From Desulfosoma sp. (GTDB lineage: Bacteria > Desulfobacterota > Syntrophobacteria > Syntrophobacterales > DSM-9756): DNA of 64,000 nucleotides. The DNA is taken from the NCBI GenBank assembly GCA_037481875.1, contig JBBFKY010000014.1:12997-76996 (forward strand). Reading direction: 5' to 3'. The notes beneath the pieces were generated by a model. It saw only the letters and a list, made by a program, of their open reading frames with translations. It was not told the DNA's origin and ran no database searches. The translations under genes were made by a program, and so were the position numbers. Of this stretch, positions 8,424 through 18,637 are shown one piece after another. Each line of letters starts with the position of its first letter. Position 1 is the first letter of the stretch.

Positions 8424-9239
8424 TTATTCCGCCAAGCCAATTCCGCCGGCTGCAAACCGCCTTTTTTCTTCCTCATCCATCGGCCCAAGGGACAAGGGTT
8501 CTGTGGCAAGTCCCGGGACATAGTCAAAAAGGTCTTTCACGACAGCGGCCACTTTCCGGTACAGGAGGCGAAGCGGGATATCCACAGGGCAGGCTTCTTC
8601 GCACAAACCACAATCGACACACCGTCCCGCCATGTGTACGGCCCGCACCATATGGAACAGAGGGACTTCCACGGGAAGCCACCCTTTTTCCACCAGATTT
8701 TCATCGGCCAGGCTACAATCCTTGCAGACGCACACAGGGCAAATATCCCGACAGCCATAGCATTTGATGCATTTGTCAAATTCGTACGCCCAACGTGCGA
8801 AGCGTTCCTCGGGCTCCATTTCTTCTACAGCTTCTAAAGACGTTCCTTGATATATTCCCCACCGACTTTTTCCCGGCAGTTGCGGCGGTGCCTGAAGCGA
8901 AGAGCATTGCGGGCTTTGATGCAAAGGTGAAGGGCAACACTCCACCGTAATCATTCGCAGCCGTTCCGGTTCCAACTGCCGAAGCACGCCCAGCACGTTC
9001 ACGGCTCTTTGTGTGCACCCACGCGCCAAAAGCCCGATCCGGACTTCCGGGTTCTGCGCTTGGATCTCCATCGCCATCTTTTCCAGAGGATATCGGGCGG
9101 AGCCCTCCACAAGTTCCTCCAGCTCCTCTAACCGCTCCCGATGAAATGCGTACGGAACAGGATGTCCCTCCACCAGGCGATATCCAAGGAAGACCTCAAT
9201 TTCTCCACTTTCCAACCATGATCGAACGGTCTCCTTCAT
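8424..9239 (-). CDS. FdhB/FrhB-like iron-sulfur electron-transfer subunit
   Basis: A 271-residue cytoplasmic iron-sulfur protein. The C-terminal half has a cysteine-rich cluster (Cys157, 160, 163, 167, with Cys170, 172, 175 nearby) and a second ferredoxin-type motif CVDCGLCEEACP (Cys207-217). The N-terminal half resembles the flavin-binding part of F420 hydrogenase/formate dehydrogenase beta subunits, with a conserved GLLARGC segment. It lies between mvhD and fdhA, 16 bases after mvhD, and most likely passes electrons from formate dehydrogenase to MvhD/HdrA. The frame stays open for 84 codons upstream of the chosen ATG (9239), but that extension overlaps mvhD. Family placement is fair; the exact cofactors are inferred. 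Confidence 0.78.
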   Translation of the reverse strand: MKETVRSWLESGEIEVFLGYRLVEGHPVPYAFHRERLEELEELVEGSARYPLEKMAMEIQAQNPEVRIGLLARGCTQRAVNVLGVLRQLEPERLRMITVECCPSPLHQSPQCSSLQAPPQLPGKSRWGIYQGTSLEAVEEMEPEERFARWAYEFDKCIKCYGCRDICPVCVCKDCSLADENLVEKGWLPVEVPLFHMVRAVHMAGRCVDCGLCEEACPVDIPLRLLYRKVAAVVKDLFDYVPGLATEPLSLGPMDEEEKRRFAAGGIGLAE

Positions 9240-9255
9240 GGCTTGCTCCTTCGGC

Positions 9256-9762
9256 TCAGACGGCCTGGGCCAACGTTTCAATCCATCTTGCAGGCTCTTG
9301 GGTTTCCATCGGCCCATCCCTTCTCCAGCTCGGTTCTTCTGATTCCATCCTTTGACGGATCGGACTGGGGCCAAGAGCCCGAATGTGCTCCGTAAACTCT
9401 GTGATGACCCGAGCAAACTTTTGCCCCTCAGCCGAAGAAATCCACTCCAAACGAAGGCGTTCCTCCAGCCCAATGAAGCCGAGCAAGGCATTCAGAAACA
9501 GGAAACGTTTGAGCGTGGCATGATTTCCGTAAAGGTAGTGGCAGTCTCCCAAGTGACAGCCCCCTACCAAAACGCCGTCGGCACCGCTTTGAAACGCTCG
9601 AAGAATATAGTGAGGGGACACTCCGGCCGAACACATCACCCGAACGGGTCTGAGGGTCGCCGGGTAGCGAAATCGACTGACTCCCGCCAGGTCTGCGGCG
9701 CCATACGCACACCATGTGCACAAAAAGGCGACTATCTTCGGCTCAAAACGAGACTCTTTCAT
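9256..9762 (-). CDS. mvhD: MvhD-type [2Fe-2S] subunit linking formate dehydrogenase to HdrA
   Basis: A 168-residue protein of the MvhD/FlpD family (methyl-viologen hydrogenase delta subunit), which docks on HdrA and passes it electrons. Cysteines expected for the [2Fe-2S] centre are present: Cys15 and Cys18 (CTWC), Cys44 (VMCSAG), and Cys69 and Cys74 in GGCHLGDCHY, where the usual Pro is Leu. A GGGGAGGGGAAA ribosome site precedes the ATG. In methanogens and sulfate reducers mvhD next to hdrA marks flavin-based electron bifurcation or confurcation complexes; here the neighbour is a formate dehydrogenase rather than a hydrogenase. The C-terminal 35 residues are an extension of no recognised function. 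Confidence 0.9.
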   Translation of the reverse strand: MKESRFEPKIVAFLCTWCAYGAADLAGVSRFRYPATLRPVRVMCSAGVSPHYILRAFQSGADGVLVGGCHLGDCHYLYGNHATLKRFLFLNALLGFIGLEERLRLEWISSAEGQKFARVITEFTEHIRALGPSPIRQRMESEEPSWRRDGPMETQEPARWIETLAQAV

Positions 9763-9815
9763 GGATTTTCCCCTCCCCTGCCAACACGTGGCCTTCCTTG
9801 GCGCACATCATTTCT

Positions 9816-12800
9816 TCACGCCGCCAAAGCCTGACGAATCTGGGCGTAAATCTGAGCGTGCGTAAAACCTTGAAGCGTCGCCGCCTCCGCCGGGCATGCC
9901 GCGGCACAGGCACCGCACCCCTTGCACAGGGCCGGAACCACTTCAGCAACCCTTTTCTCCGGGTGCACCTCAATAGCCCCAAAGGGGCAGACCCTGGGAC
10001 AAATACCGCACCCTATGCATTTGTCAGGATCAATCCAGCTGACAACACCAGAAAGAACGATGCTGTCTCGGCTCAAAACCCTTAACGCCCGTGCCGCTGC
10101 CGCCTGTGCCTGCGCAACGGATTCTTCCACGGGTTTTGGATAATGAGCCATGCCGCACAGAAAGACTCCGTCCACGGCGAAATCTATGGGGCGAAGTTTT
10201 TGATGCGCTTCCAGAAACCATCCATCCCCGTCCATAGGAACCTTGAAAAGCTTGGCCAGTTCCGTGTCCCTATACGATTCGATTCCAGTGGCAAGGCACA
10301 GCACATCCACTTCAACCTCAATCGGTCGGCCTAAAATCGTATCCAGGACCTCAAGGCGGACACGGTCACCCACAGGAGCGACCTTCGGCTTTCCTGTCAA
10401 TTGGTACCGGATAAAGAGCACGCCTTCTTGACGGGCTTTTTGATAGAGTTCCTCTCGGCGCCCGTAAGTCCTCATGTCTCGATAAAAGACGTAGATCTCC
10501 ATATCCGGATTGAGCCGCTTCAAAGACAAGGCACTGCGCACGGTGTGAGTGCAGCAGACTTTGGAGCAATAAGGGCGGTCCGGTGTGCGCGAACCGACAC
10601 ATTGGATGAAGCCGACAGCTCGCGCATTCCTGAGGCGTGTCGAAGAATCTTTCAACAGAGCGTCCAATCCTAAGGAAGTGACCACTGCCGGATGCTCTCC
10701 GTACAGGTACTCCCGAGTAGAGGCTTCTCGAGCTCCGCTGGCGATCACCGCCACTCCGTGCTCCACATGGACATCCCGGCCGTTTTCTTGAATATGGCTT
10801 TTGAACTGCCCCACAAATCCTTCCACGTTCACCAAGGAAGCTTTTTTATGAATGACGATATTGGGATGGTTTTCTACGGAACGGATCAGGGATTCCACTA
10901 GAGGCGCCATGGGTTCTCCATTCCAGCCTTCATTGACTTTCAAAGCCCAACCGCCAAGTCGATCGGTTTTTTCCACCAGATGGACGGGAAACCCATGGTT
11001 CGCCAGCGTCAGAGCCGCCGTCATTCCTGCGATGCCTCCGCCGACAACCAGAGAGGATTTCGACACCGAAATATGCATTTCTTGAAGCGGCGAAAGCAGT
11101 CGAGCCTTGGCCACGGCCATGCGCACCATATCCTTGGCTTTGAGCGTAGCCGTGACCGGATCGTCGCTGTGGACCCAGGAATCCAGATTTCGAATATTGG
11201 CCATCTCCAGTAAAAACTTATTCAGCCCTGCTTGGATCAAGGTTTCTTGGAATAGACATTCATGAGTGCGTGGGGAACACGCCGCCACCACCACGCGATT
11301 GAGATTGCGTTCTCGAATCACTTCGGCCATGCGTTGTTGGCTGTCTTGGGAACATGTGAACAAGTTTTCTTCAGCATACACCACGCCCTCGAGCCCAGCT
11401 GCGTAACGGACGACTTCCGGAACGTCCACCACTCCTCCGATGTTGATGCCGCAACGACACACAAAGACACCGATACGAGGCCGCTCAAGCCTTACGTCCC
11501 GTTCCTTCGGTGGTTCTACGACACGGGTCATGGTATGGCGCACGGATGCCAAAGGAATCGTTGCTGCGGCCGCGGCGGCACTGGCTTCCATCACGGAAAG
11601 GGGAATATCCTTTGGTCCGTTAAACGCTCCGCAGACATAGATTCCCGGACGTGATGACGCCACCGGCATTCCCAGACTTGTTCTTGCAAAGCCGTTCCGG
11701 TCCAGGTCGATTCCCAGGCGCTGAGCCGTTTTGACGGCCTCTTCGCCTATTTTCAGCCCTACAGAAAGAACGATCAGATCGAACGTTTCCCGAATCACTT
11801 CTCCCTGTTCTGTAACGTAGTAAATCTCGAGATCTCCTCCGCTGCCGGGGACTTGTTCCACACTATGCACACGGCTGCGAATCAAACGCACACCATATTG
11901 TTCTTGGGCTCTCTGGGCATACCGATCAAAGTCCTTTCCTGGGGTGCGCATATCCATGAAGAAAATGGCCGTATCCAGGTCTTTTCCGATGTGTTCCTTG
12001 GCGATGACCGCTTCCTTGACGGCATACATGCAACAGACGGCCGAACAGTAAGCATGGTCGCAGTGATGAATGTCTCGAGAACCCACACACTGAAGCCACG
12101 CGATCTTTTTGGGTTCCTTGTGGTCCGAAGGCCGCACCACATGGCCCATGGTCGGCCCCGACGCCGAAAGCAGCCGCTCGAATTCCATGGCCGTCATGAC
12201 GTTGGGCAATCGTTTGTAACCGTACGTGTCGTAAATGCTGGGATCAAAAGGTTCAAAACCGGGAGCCACAATCACGGCCCCAACCTGAAGTTCCTGAACA
12301 TGTTCTTGATCCTCATGGACCACAGCGTCGGCCAAACAGGCATCCACACAGCGGTAACATTCCGAACATACGCCGCAGTCCAAGCATCTTTGAGCTTCCC
12401 GGCGTACCTGCTCTTCCGTGAATCCCAACTGCACTTCGTTAAAGTTTCCAAGGCGCTCCTTGGGGCTCAAGCGAGGCATGCGCTCTCGAGGTATCCGATC
12501 ATAGCCTTCCGTCGGCACATTCTGGACCGCTTCCCAGCGCTTTTCTCGCCCTTGACGTAAATCTTCGCCGCGCAAAAACCGATCCATGGACACGGCGGCT
12601 TCCTTGCCGGCCGCAATGGCTTCAATGACCGTCCGTGGTCCCGTAACCGCATCACCTCCGGCAAAAATATCCGGATCGTCCGACTGCAAGGTCAGGGGAT
12701 CCACCTTGATGGTTCGCCAATCACTCAAAGAGCAGGCACATTCCGGCGTGAGACACGACCAATCCGTCTCCTGCCCGATGGCGGCGATGACCGCGTCCAC

Positions 12801-14261
12801 TTCCAGAATAAAATTGGACCCCTTCACTTCTACAGGCCGACGACGACCGCTCGCATCCGGTTCCCCAAGAGCCATCTTCACGCATTCGATGGCCTTGACC
12901 TTCCCGTTTTCCCCAATGATACGAACGGGATTGGTCAGGGTGAGAATCTCGATGCCTTCCTCATGGCATTCTTCAATCTCTTCCTCATTGGCAGGCATTT
13001 CCGCCAAACTGCGCCGATACACGATAAAAGGTTTCTTGGATCCCGTGCGCAGCGCCGTGCGGACACAGTCCATGGCCACATTGCCGCCGCCCACCACCGC
13101 CACGCGATCCCCAAGAAAGATTCGATTCCCCAGGTTCACTTCCCGCAAGAACTGAACCCCGGAATACACCCCTTCCAGATCTTCGCCTTCAATGCCCAGC
13201 TTCTTGCACTCATGGGCTCCGATGCCGATGAAAAACGCCTTGTAACCCTGCTCGCGCAACTGCCCGATGGTGAAGTCCTTCCCGATTTCCACTCCGGTTT
13301 TGAACTCCACCCCCATGTCACGAATCACCTGAATCTCCGCCTCGATGATATCCCGAGGCAGCCTATAGGCGGGAATACCTACCGTGAGCATCCCTCCCAG
13401 AACCGGAAGCTTCTCAAAGACCGTGACCCGGTAACCTTCCTGCGCCAAGTAATAGGCGCAGGTTAAACCCGCGGGGCCGGACCCGATAATGGCCACCTTT
13501 TCTTCCCGCTTTTGCTTGATTTCAGGAACAAACCGAGTTTCCGCCTTGAGATCCAAATCGGCGATGTAGCGCTTGATAAAGTCAATAGCCACCGGCTCAT
13601 CCACTTTGCCCCGCATACAGGCGGTCTCACAGGGATGATGGCACACACGCCCGCAGATAGCCGGCAAAGGATTATCCTTCTTGATCAGCTCCAAGGCTTC
13701 CCGGTACCGCCCCTGGGCCGCCAAGGCCACATAACCTTGAACCGAAATATGGGCGGGACAGGTGGCCTTGCACGGAGAAGTCCCACGCTTTTCAATGGCA
13801 AAGGCTCCCGGAACCGCTTGAGGGTAAAGGCGATAGGCCGCCCGCCGCTCGCTTAAACCCATGTCGAATTCGTTTTTCAGGGTCACGGGACACACACGGG
13901 CACATTCTCCACAGCCCGTGCATTTTTCCAGGTCGATGAAACGAGGTTTTCGGCGAACCTTGACCCGAAAATTTCCAGGCTCCCCGCTCAGTTCTTCCAC
14001 TTCACTCAGGGTCAAAACCTCAATGTTTAAATGCCGGCCGACCTCGACCAGTTTGGGAGAGATAATTCACATGGCACAGTCATTGGTAGGAAACGTCTTG
14101 TCCAACTGGGCCATCGCACCCCCGATGGACGACGCTTTTTCCAGCAGGTAGACGTAAAAACCCGTGTCAGCGATGTCGAGGGCGGCTTGCATGCCTGCAA
14201 CGCCGCCGCCGATCACCAACACGGCACCTCGAACTTTTCCGTCTTCACCCTCGTGCCTCAT
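9816..14261 (-). CDS. hdrA: Giant selenocysteine HdrA, duplicated and fused to a GltD-like module
   Basis: A 1481-residue flavo-iron-sulfur protein. Order: HdrA N-terminal FAD Rossmann fold (VIGGGVAGM, residues 16-24) with the Cys-Sec motif DCAM-U (TGA at 14067-14069, residue 65); ferredoxin motif [12 protein letters not shown] (about 114-125); a GltD-like NADPH/FAD module with its own N-terminal [4Fe-4S] cysteines (about 160-570, GSGPAG near 260); the rest of the first HdrA core (LQCVGSRD near 726); a second HdrA ([11 protein letters not shown] near 932, Rossmann VVGGGIAGM near 1071, IQCVGSR near 1226); and two C-terminal [4Fe-4S] motifs (about 1414 and 1444). The TGA aligns with a cysteine in other HdrA proteins and the frame is perfect on both sides, so it is read as Sec. 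The start at 14261 follows GGGAGGA; upstream ATGs at 14267 and 14276 are less well spaced. It lies 29 bases after the response regulator. A formate/NAD(P)H/ferredoxin electron-confurcating role is inferred. Confidence 0.93.
14034..14051 (-). promoter_or_regulatory. Possible bSECIS of hdrA
   Basis: Fifteen bases after the in-frame TGA the minus strand can form CTGG/CCGG around a ten-base loop containing GGTCG. The stem is short and the match is weaker than at the two fdhA sites; the main support for Sec is the uninterrupted HdrA frame. Confidence 0.45.
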
Positions 14262-14290
14262 CTTCATTCCTCCCATATCTGGGGGAGAAG

Positions 14291-14980
14291 CTACCAGATC
14301 TCCATTTCCAGTCGCTTGAGGAGGAAGAGCAGTTCTTTCTGGGTCAGTTCACCGATATGCTCGTGAATCCACCGAATGTCGCCCGACAAAATGGCGGCTT
14401 TAGCCTCCGCCGAAAGTGTGTAATCCTGCAGAGCCTGAGATCCATGTTCCACAAGGGCTTTCCAGAACGCATCATCATCGGCCGCTCTGTTCAGAACCCG
14501 CATGACCTCGCGTCGCTCGATAAGTCTGTCCACATGCTCGGTGACCTTTTCAACGGGAGCACGCAGCAGTGCATCCAGCTTTTCCTTTAAAGCTTCATAA
14601 ACAGCTTGTTTGAATTCATCCTCCGTGAAAGGCTTCGGTAAATACTCCCGAACCCCGATTTTCATGGCCTCGACCGCAGATTCTACGGAAGCATAACCTG
14701 TGATGACGATCACCTCCGTTTGAGGTTTGATCGACTTGACATGGCGGATTACATCCATGCCGTTCATGTCAGGGAGTTTCAGGTCGGCCACCAAAAGGTC
14801 AAAGGCTTTATCGTAGCATTTCTCCAAGGCAGTCTGACCCGTCATGGCCCAATCCACGTCGTAGCCTTCCTCCTCCAAAACCATGCGCAATCCCTTCGCC
14901 ACATAAACCTCATCCTCCATCAGAAGGATATGCGGCGAAACCCTCGTGTCTTCCCGGACCAATTCTTCAACGGCGATCAT
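14291..14980 (-). CDS. Response regulator with helical C-terminal region, first gene of the hdrA-fdhA operon
   Basis: A 229-residue protein: receiver domain (about residues 15-130) with the acidic pair in MEDE, phospho-acceptor Asp in VADLKLPD, the ITGYAS switch Thr and the PKPF Lys. It is followed by about 90 residues of predicted helix with no recognisable DNA-binding or catalytic domain. The C-terminal part (KEKLDALL to the end) resembles regions found beside Hdr/Fdh gene clusters, but I cannot name it. The start at 14980 has AGGAGGAAGG upstream. The operon position suggests it senses or tunes the HdrA-formate dehydrogenase system, possibly by protein contact since no output domain is visible. 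The adjacent sigma-54 activator and histidine kinase are likely partners. Confidence 0.85.
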   Translation of the reverse strand: MIAVEELVREDTRVSPHILLMEDEVYVAKGLRMVLEEEGYDVDWAMTGQTALEKCYDKAFDLLVADLKLPDMNGMDVIRHVKSIKPQTEVIVITGYASVESAVEAMKIGVREYLPKPFTEDEFKQAVYEALKEKLDALLRAPVEKVTEHVDRLIERREVMRVLNRAADDDAFWKALVEHGSQALQDYTLSAEAKAAILSGDIRWIHEHIGELTQKELLFLLKRLEMEIW

Positions 14981-15050
14981 GATCCTTCCTCCTTTCCCCT
15001 TGAATCCTTTCTTTGACTTCATTCCCCGTGTCCTTATCCGACCGACATGG

Positions 15051-15067
15051 GGGCAAGATTCATGCCC
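15051..15067 (-). promoter_or_regulatory. Candidate sigma-54 promoter of the response regulator-hdrA-fdhA operon
   Basis: On the minus strand GGGCATGAATCTTGCCC carries the invariant GG (-24) and GC (-12) separated by exactly ten bases, close to consensus TGGCAC-N5-TTGC. It lies about 70 bases upstream of the response-regulator start, next to a gene for an NtrC-type activator that still has the sigma-54-contacting GAFTGA loop. No upstream activator site was identified. Confidence 0.6.
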
Positions 15068-15237
15068 GAGGGAAGAAAGAAGAAAGGTCCCCTCAAATCC
15101 TTCTTAAAACGAGAAAATGCGTGCCGCTGCGCTTTTTGTTGCATCCCCGTTGTCCTTTGAAGGGCGCTTCGGTGTATGAGCCGTGATACGCGAAGAGGGG
15201 GTCCGCGCGGGAAAGTGCTTGATCTCTGCTGCTGAAA

Positions 15238-16683
15238 TCAGCGTATATCGAAAGATACAGTGGATAGTTCCGAGGATCGATTCGTGTGCGCTTGAAGTCG
15301 AATCTTGTGTTTCTTCAGAAGCACCGAAAGATTGGATCGTTTCATGCCGATCTTTTGAGCCGCTTTACTGATGTTTCCTCCGGATTCCTCCAGAACTTTT
15401 TTCAAAAAGGCTTTTTCGATGCGTGCATAGGTTTCTTCCAGAAGCCGCTTTTTCATTTTTTTCAGATCATCCATGGTTTGAGGCAAACTTTCAACACCCC
15501 AACGTCCCGCCCCATGAATGTGATCCATCAGGTCCCACACATGAACAATCGGTTGATCCGCCATGATGACCAGACGTTCAACCACGTTTTTCAATTGCCG
15601 CACATTTCCCGGCCAAGGATGTTCCTTCAAAGCTTCCAGAGCATCTTCGGTAAATCCGTCGATTTTTTTTCCTGTTTTTCGGCAAAAGAGACGCAAGAAG
15701 TGATAAGCCAATCGAGGAATATCGTCTTTTCGTTCCCGCAGGGGCGGTAGCACAATGGGAAAAACGTTAAGCCTGTAGAAAAGGTCTTCGCGGAAGGTTC
15801 CTTCTTGGGTCATGGCTTTGAGGTCCCGGTTGGTGGCACAAATCACCCTGGTGTCCGTTGTCTTGAAGACGGTCGCCCCAACCGGCTTGTACTCCCGAAC
15901 CTCCAGAACCCTTAAAAGCTTCCCCTGCGTTTCCAAGCTCAAGTTGGCGATATCGTCCAGAAACAGGGTGCCTCCATGAGCGGCTTCAAAAATACCCTTT
16001 TTGTCCTGAATAGCCCCTGTAAACGCCCCTTTCACGTGCCCAAAAAGTTCACTTTCCAGGAGCGTGGAAGACAAGGTGCTACAATCGACGGCAATAAACG
16101 GGCGGGTCGCTCTAGGGCTGTGGGCATGGATGGCACGGGCGAAGAGTTCTTTGCCCGTGCCGTGTTCCCCGCAAATGAGCACGGTGGTGTCCGTGGGAGC
16201 CACCCGCGCAACCTGATCGAAAACTTTAAGCATGGCAGGATCTTCACCGATAATATTGGCAAAACTGAAGCGATCCGCTATTTCTTTGCGCAGCCTTGCA
16301 TTCTCTTCCACGAGTTTTCTTTTCTCGATGGCCCTTTCCACGCTCAGCACCAATTGATCTTCAAGAAAAGGTTTGCATAGGTAATCAAAAGCTCCAAGTT
16401 TCATGGCTTTGACGGCATTTTCCACCGTGGCATAGCCGGTCATGACGATGAAACATTCTCTTCGATTGTGCTTCTTCGCTTGTTGGAGAATCTCCATTCC
16501 TTCCCCATCGGGCAAACGAAGATCGAGGAGCACCACATCAAAGCTTTCCGCCGCAAGGGTTTCCTGGCCGCACCTTGCCGTGGAGCACACACGCACCTCA
16601 TAGCCTCGTTCGCTCAGAACCATGCGACACCCTTCGCCAAGTCGCATCTCATCTTCGATAATCAGAATACGGCCCTTTTCCAT
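15238..16683 (-). CDS. Sigma-54-dependent response regulator (NtrC family)
   Basis: A 481-residue activator: receiver domain (1-120; phospho-acceptor Asp54 in LLDLRLPD, switch Thr in MTGYAT, KPF lysine), AAA+ ATPase (about 145-375) with Walker A GEHGTGKE (His where Ser is usual), the GAFTGA sigma-54 loop, Walker B GGTLFLDDI and arginine fingers, and a Fis-type helix-turn-helix (about 435-462). It lies 21 bases downstream of a histidine kinase and upstream of the hdrA operon, so it is the obvious candidate to activate the GG-N10-GC promoter at 15051-15067. A short Ser-rich tail follows the helix-turn-helix. Ribosome site GGAGCC is five bases before the ATG. Confidence 0.93.
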   Translation of the reverse strand: MEKGRILIIEDEMRLGEGCRMVLSERGYEVRVCSTARCGQETLAAESFDVVLLDLRLPDGEGMEILQQAKKHNRRECFIVMTGYATVENAVKAMKLGAFDYLCKPFLEDQLVLSVERAIEKRKLVEENARLRKEIADRFSFANIIGEDPAMLKVFDQVARVAPTDTTVLICGEHGTGKELFARAIHAHSPRATRPFIAVDCSTLSSTLLESELFGHVKGAFTGAIQDKKGIFEAAHGGTLFLDDIANLSLETQGKLLRVLEVREYKPVGATVFKTTDTRVICATNRDLKAMTQEGTFREDLFYRLNVFPIVLPPLRERKDDIPRLAYHFLRLFCRKTGKKIDGFTEDALEALKEHPWPGNVRQLKNVVERLVIMADQPIVHVWDLMDHIHGAGRWGVESLPQTMDDLKKMKKRLLEETYARIEKAFLKKVLEESGGNISKAAQKIGMKRSNLSVLLKKHKIRLQAHTNRSSELSTVSFDIR

Positions 16684-16704
16684 AAACGGCTCCGTGCGCG
16701 CCTT

Positions 16705-17928
16705 CTACGAGCCATCGCTTCTGTGGAACGGAAGTTCGACGATGAAGCGGCTGCCTTGGCCGGGCTGGCTTTCCACCTTTATGATTCCTCCATGGTTGGA
16801 GACAATTCCATAAGAGACGGCCAATCCCAAGCCCGTGCCCTTCGGTTTCGTGGAAAAGAAAGGTTCAAAGATTTTCTCTCGAAGCTCCGGTGCCATTCCA
16901 CACCCGGTATCCTCCACCGCAAGAAACTGAGCTTGCCCGTCTTCACACCATCCCGTGGTGACCGAAATTTTTCCCCCGCTTCCGATGGCTTCGACGGCAT
17001 TCAGCAAAAGGTTGACGACCACCTGCTGTATTTGATTCACATCAAGCATCAGTTCCGGAAGGTTGGTATTCAATTTTTTTTCCACATGGATTTGATGCAA
17101 TCGGCATTCATTTTCCAAAAGAGACAAAGCTCTTTCCACCAAGACGTTGAGCTTTGCTCTAACCTTGCTAGGCGCTCTGTCCCTGGCAAACTCGAGAAGA
17201 TCCTGAATGATGCTTCGACACCGAATGGTCTCACTGATAATGATTTCCAAAGCCTCCTTGACAGGCTTAAGGTCACCGACCCTTTTCATGGCGTTGCTGC
17301 TGTAGAGCAGTATACTGGACAACGGATTGTTAATCTCATGGGCAATGCCGGCGGCCATGCGTCCTAACGCAGAGAGTTTTTCCGTCTGGAGAGCCAGACG
17401 TTCATATCGGCTTTCTTGCTCTTCAAAAAGTCGTGCTTTATCGATGGCACAGGCGCAAAGCTGCGCCACGGAGACGAGAAAATCCAACTCCTTTTCCGAA
17501 AATGTTCGCTTTTCTGAAAAAAGAACTCGAAGCACTCCCACCACATCTTCCCGAAGGATCAATGGTGCATCCAGCATCATAACGATGCCTTCATCGATAG
17601 CTTCTTGAGGATACTGAACCCGAGGATCGTTGAGAATATCATCAATAATAATGACCTTCTTTTTTCTACATAGTTCAGTAATCATTTTTCGGCTGGAAAC
17701 ATGCCCTTTAGTCAGGTATTTTTCACTCAGGCCGTACGCCGCATAGAGGTCCATTTGTTCGGTTTGAAGGTTCACGATTCGAAGAATGGCCCCTTTGGCT
17801 TTAAAGATGTCTGCAATCCGTTCTACTGCAAAGGCCATGACATCATTGACATTTGTCGCGGCGTGGACCACCGCCGCGAGATCACGAAAGGATTCGAAAA
17901 ATGTTTCCGACGTAAGCGTTACTCCCAT
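16705..17928 (-). CDS. GAF-domain sensor histidine kinase
   Basis: A 407-residue soluble kinase: GAF sensory domain (about residues 15-165), short coiled coil, HisKA dimerisation domain with phospho-acceptor His197 in AAGIAHEINNP, and an HATPase domain with N-box (NLLLNAVEA), DTGCGM and GTGLGLAVS motifs. No membrane segments, so the signal is cytoplasmic; GAF domains in anaerobes can bind haem, nucleotides or small metabolites, and nothing here decides which. It is transcribed with the NtrC-type regulator (21-base gap) and should phosphorylate it. GGAG lies about nine bases before the ATG. Confidence 0.92.
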   Translation of the reverse strand: MGVTLTSETFFESFRDLAAVVHAATNVNDVMAFAVERIADIFKAKGAILRIVNLQTEQMDLYAAYGLSEKYLTKGHVSSRKMITELCRKKKVIIIDDILNDPRVQYPQEAIDEGIVMMLDAPLILREDVVGVLRVLFSEKRTFSEKELDFLVSVAQLCACAIDKARLFEEQESRYERLALQTEKLSALGRMAAGIAHEINNPLSSILLYSSNAMKRVGDLKPVKEALEIIISETIRCRSIIQDLLEFARDRAPSKVRAKLNVLVERALSLLENECRLHQIHVEKKLNTNLPELMLDVNQIQQVVVNLLLNAVEAIGSGGKISVTTGWCEDGQAQFLAVEDTGCGMAPELREKIFEPFFSTKPKGTGLGLAVSYGIVSNHGGIIKVESQPGQGSRFIVELPFHRSDGS

Positions 17929-18602
17929 GTTCGAGGCTCCATTTTATGGGCCATAAAAGGCTTCAGCTTTTCGACCCGTTCAAGTTCACAGATCTCGTGG
18001 ATTGTTGTGCCCGCAAAAACAGAGCTGATAGAGCAGGAGAACACCGGTCGAAGCGCACGTGGAATGGTCGGTGTTATGAGACTCCGGCGCCCAAACATTC
18101 AACTGTTCAACACGCTTTTGTGTTAAAGGATTTTAAACATCAGAAAAACCTAAGGTCAACATGCAGGCTTTAAGTTGATCCAACATTTGAAGTGGCATGT
18201 GTGCGATCACTCGAAGTGTTATGGGTTTTGCTAAGCGGGCGTCCATTTTTCTGGTTTAGAGTTCCCTGGGGCGGACAGAGGAGTCCGCCCCTACGGGTTA
18301 CGGCAATTTTTCTTGGTCTTTCGGATGAAAGACTTTCCTGGAGCAGAGACGTGAATCCGCCCTTTAGGGGAGTTTTTCCTATGGGGGATGAATTAAGGGG
18401 CAGGCCCATGGGTCCGGCCCTGGCGGGTGAGGCGACTTTTCTTGGTCCTTTGGGTGAGATACTACCCTCGCGCGGACACATGCGTGTGTTCCCACGGGGG
18501 TTGATCTCACCGTGGGCGTCACATCGAAATCCGCTAAATCAGCGAATTTTCACTTTTCGAATGGGCATGGAAACGTCGGTTGATCCCGTTTTCAAGGGGC
18601 TT
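17929..18602. other. Intergenic region between kor and the kinase gene
   Basis: No gene supported. The region holds repeat cluster B (18268-18497) and one arm of the inverted repeat at the korB 3' end. The part next to the kinase (17929-18170) presumably contains its promoter; none was assigned. Confidence 0.5.
18268..18497. repeat. Intergenic palindromic repeat cluster B
   Basis: Same family as cluster A: cores at 18268 (GGGGCGGAC...GTCCGCCCC), about 18340, 18398 and 18471, with the conserved spacer TTTTTCTTGGTCTTTCGG near 18306 and a diverged copy near 18437. The two composite units are about 130 bp apart and more diverged than those of cluster A. Confidence 0.72.
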
Positions 18603-18637
18603 TTAAGGTGTCTGAAGAAAGCCCTTTAGAAAACGGG
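18585..18637 (-). repeat. Long inverted repeat across the korB 3' end
   Basis: CCCGTTTTC (18585-18593) pairs with GAAAACGGG (18629-18637), and the inner AAGGGGCTTT pairs with AAAGCCCTTT, giving an almost continuous stem of about 19 bp that includes the last korB codons. No T-run follows on the minus strand, so it may protect the mRNA 3' end or terminate weakly. Confidence 0.5.

Noticed and set aside
11853-12560. 235-codon plus-strand frame inside hdrA
   Set aside because: Antisense to a well supported hdrA domain; a by-product of high G+C codon usage.
18192-18629. 145-codon plus-strand frame between korB and the kinase
   Set aside because: It runs through repeat cluster B and the korB end, has no ribosome site and no protein-like pattern.
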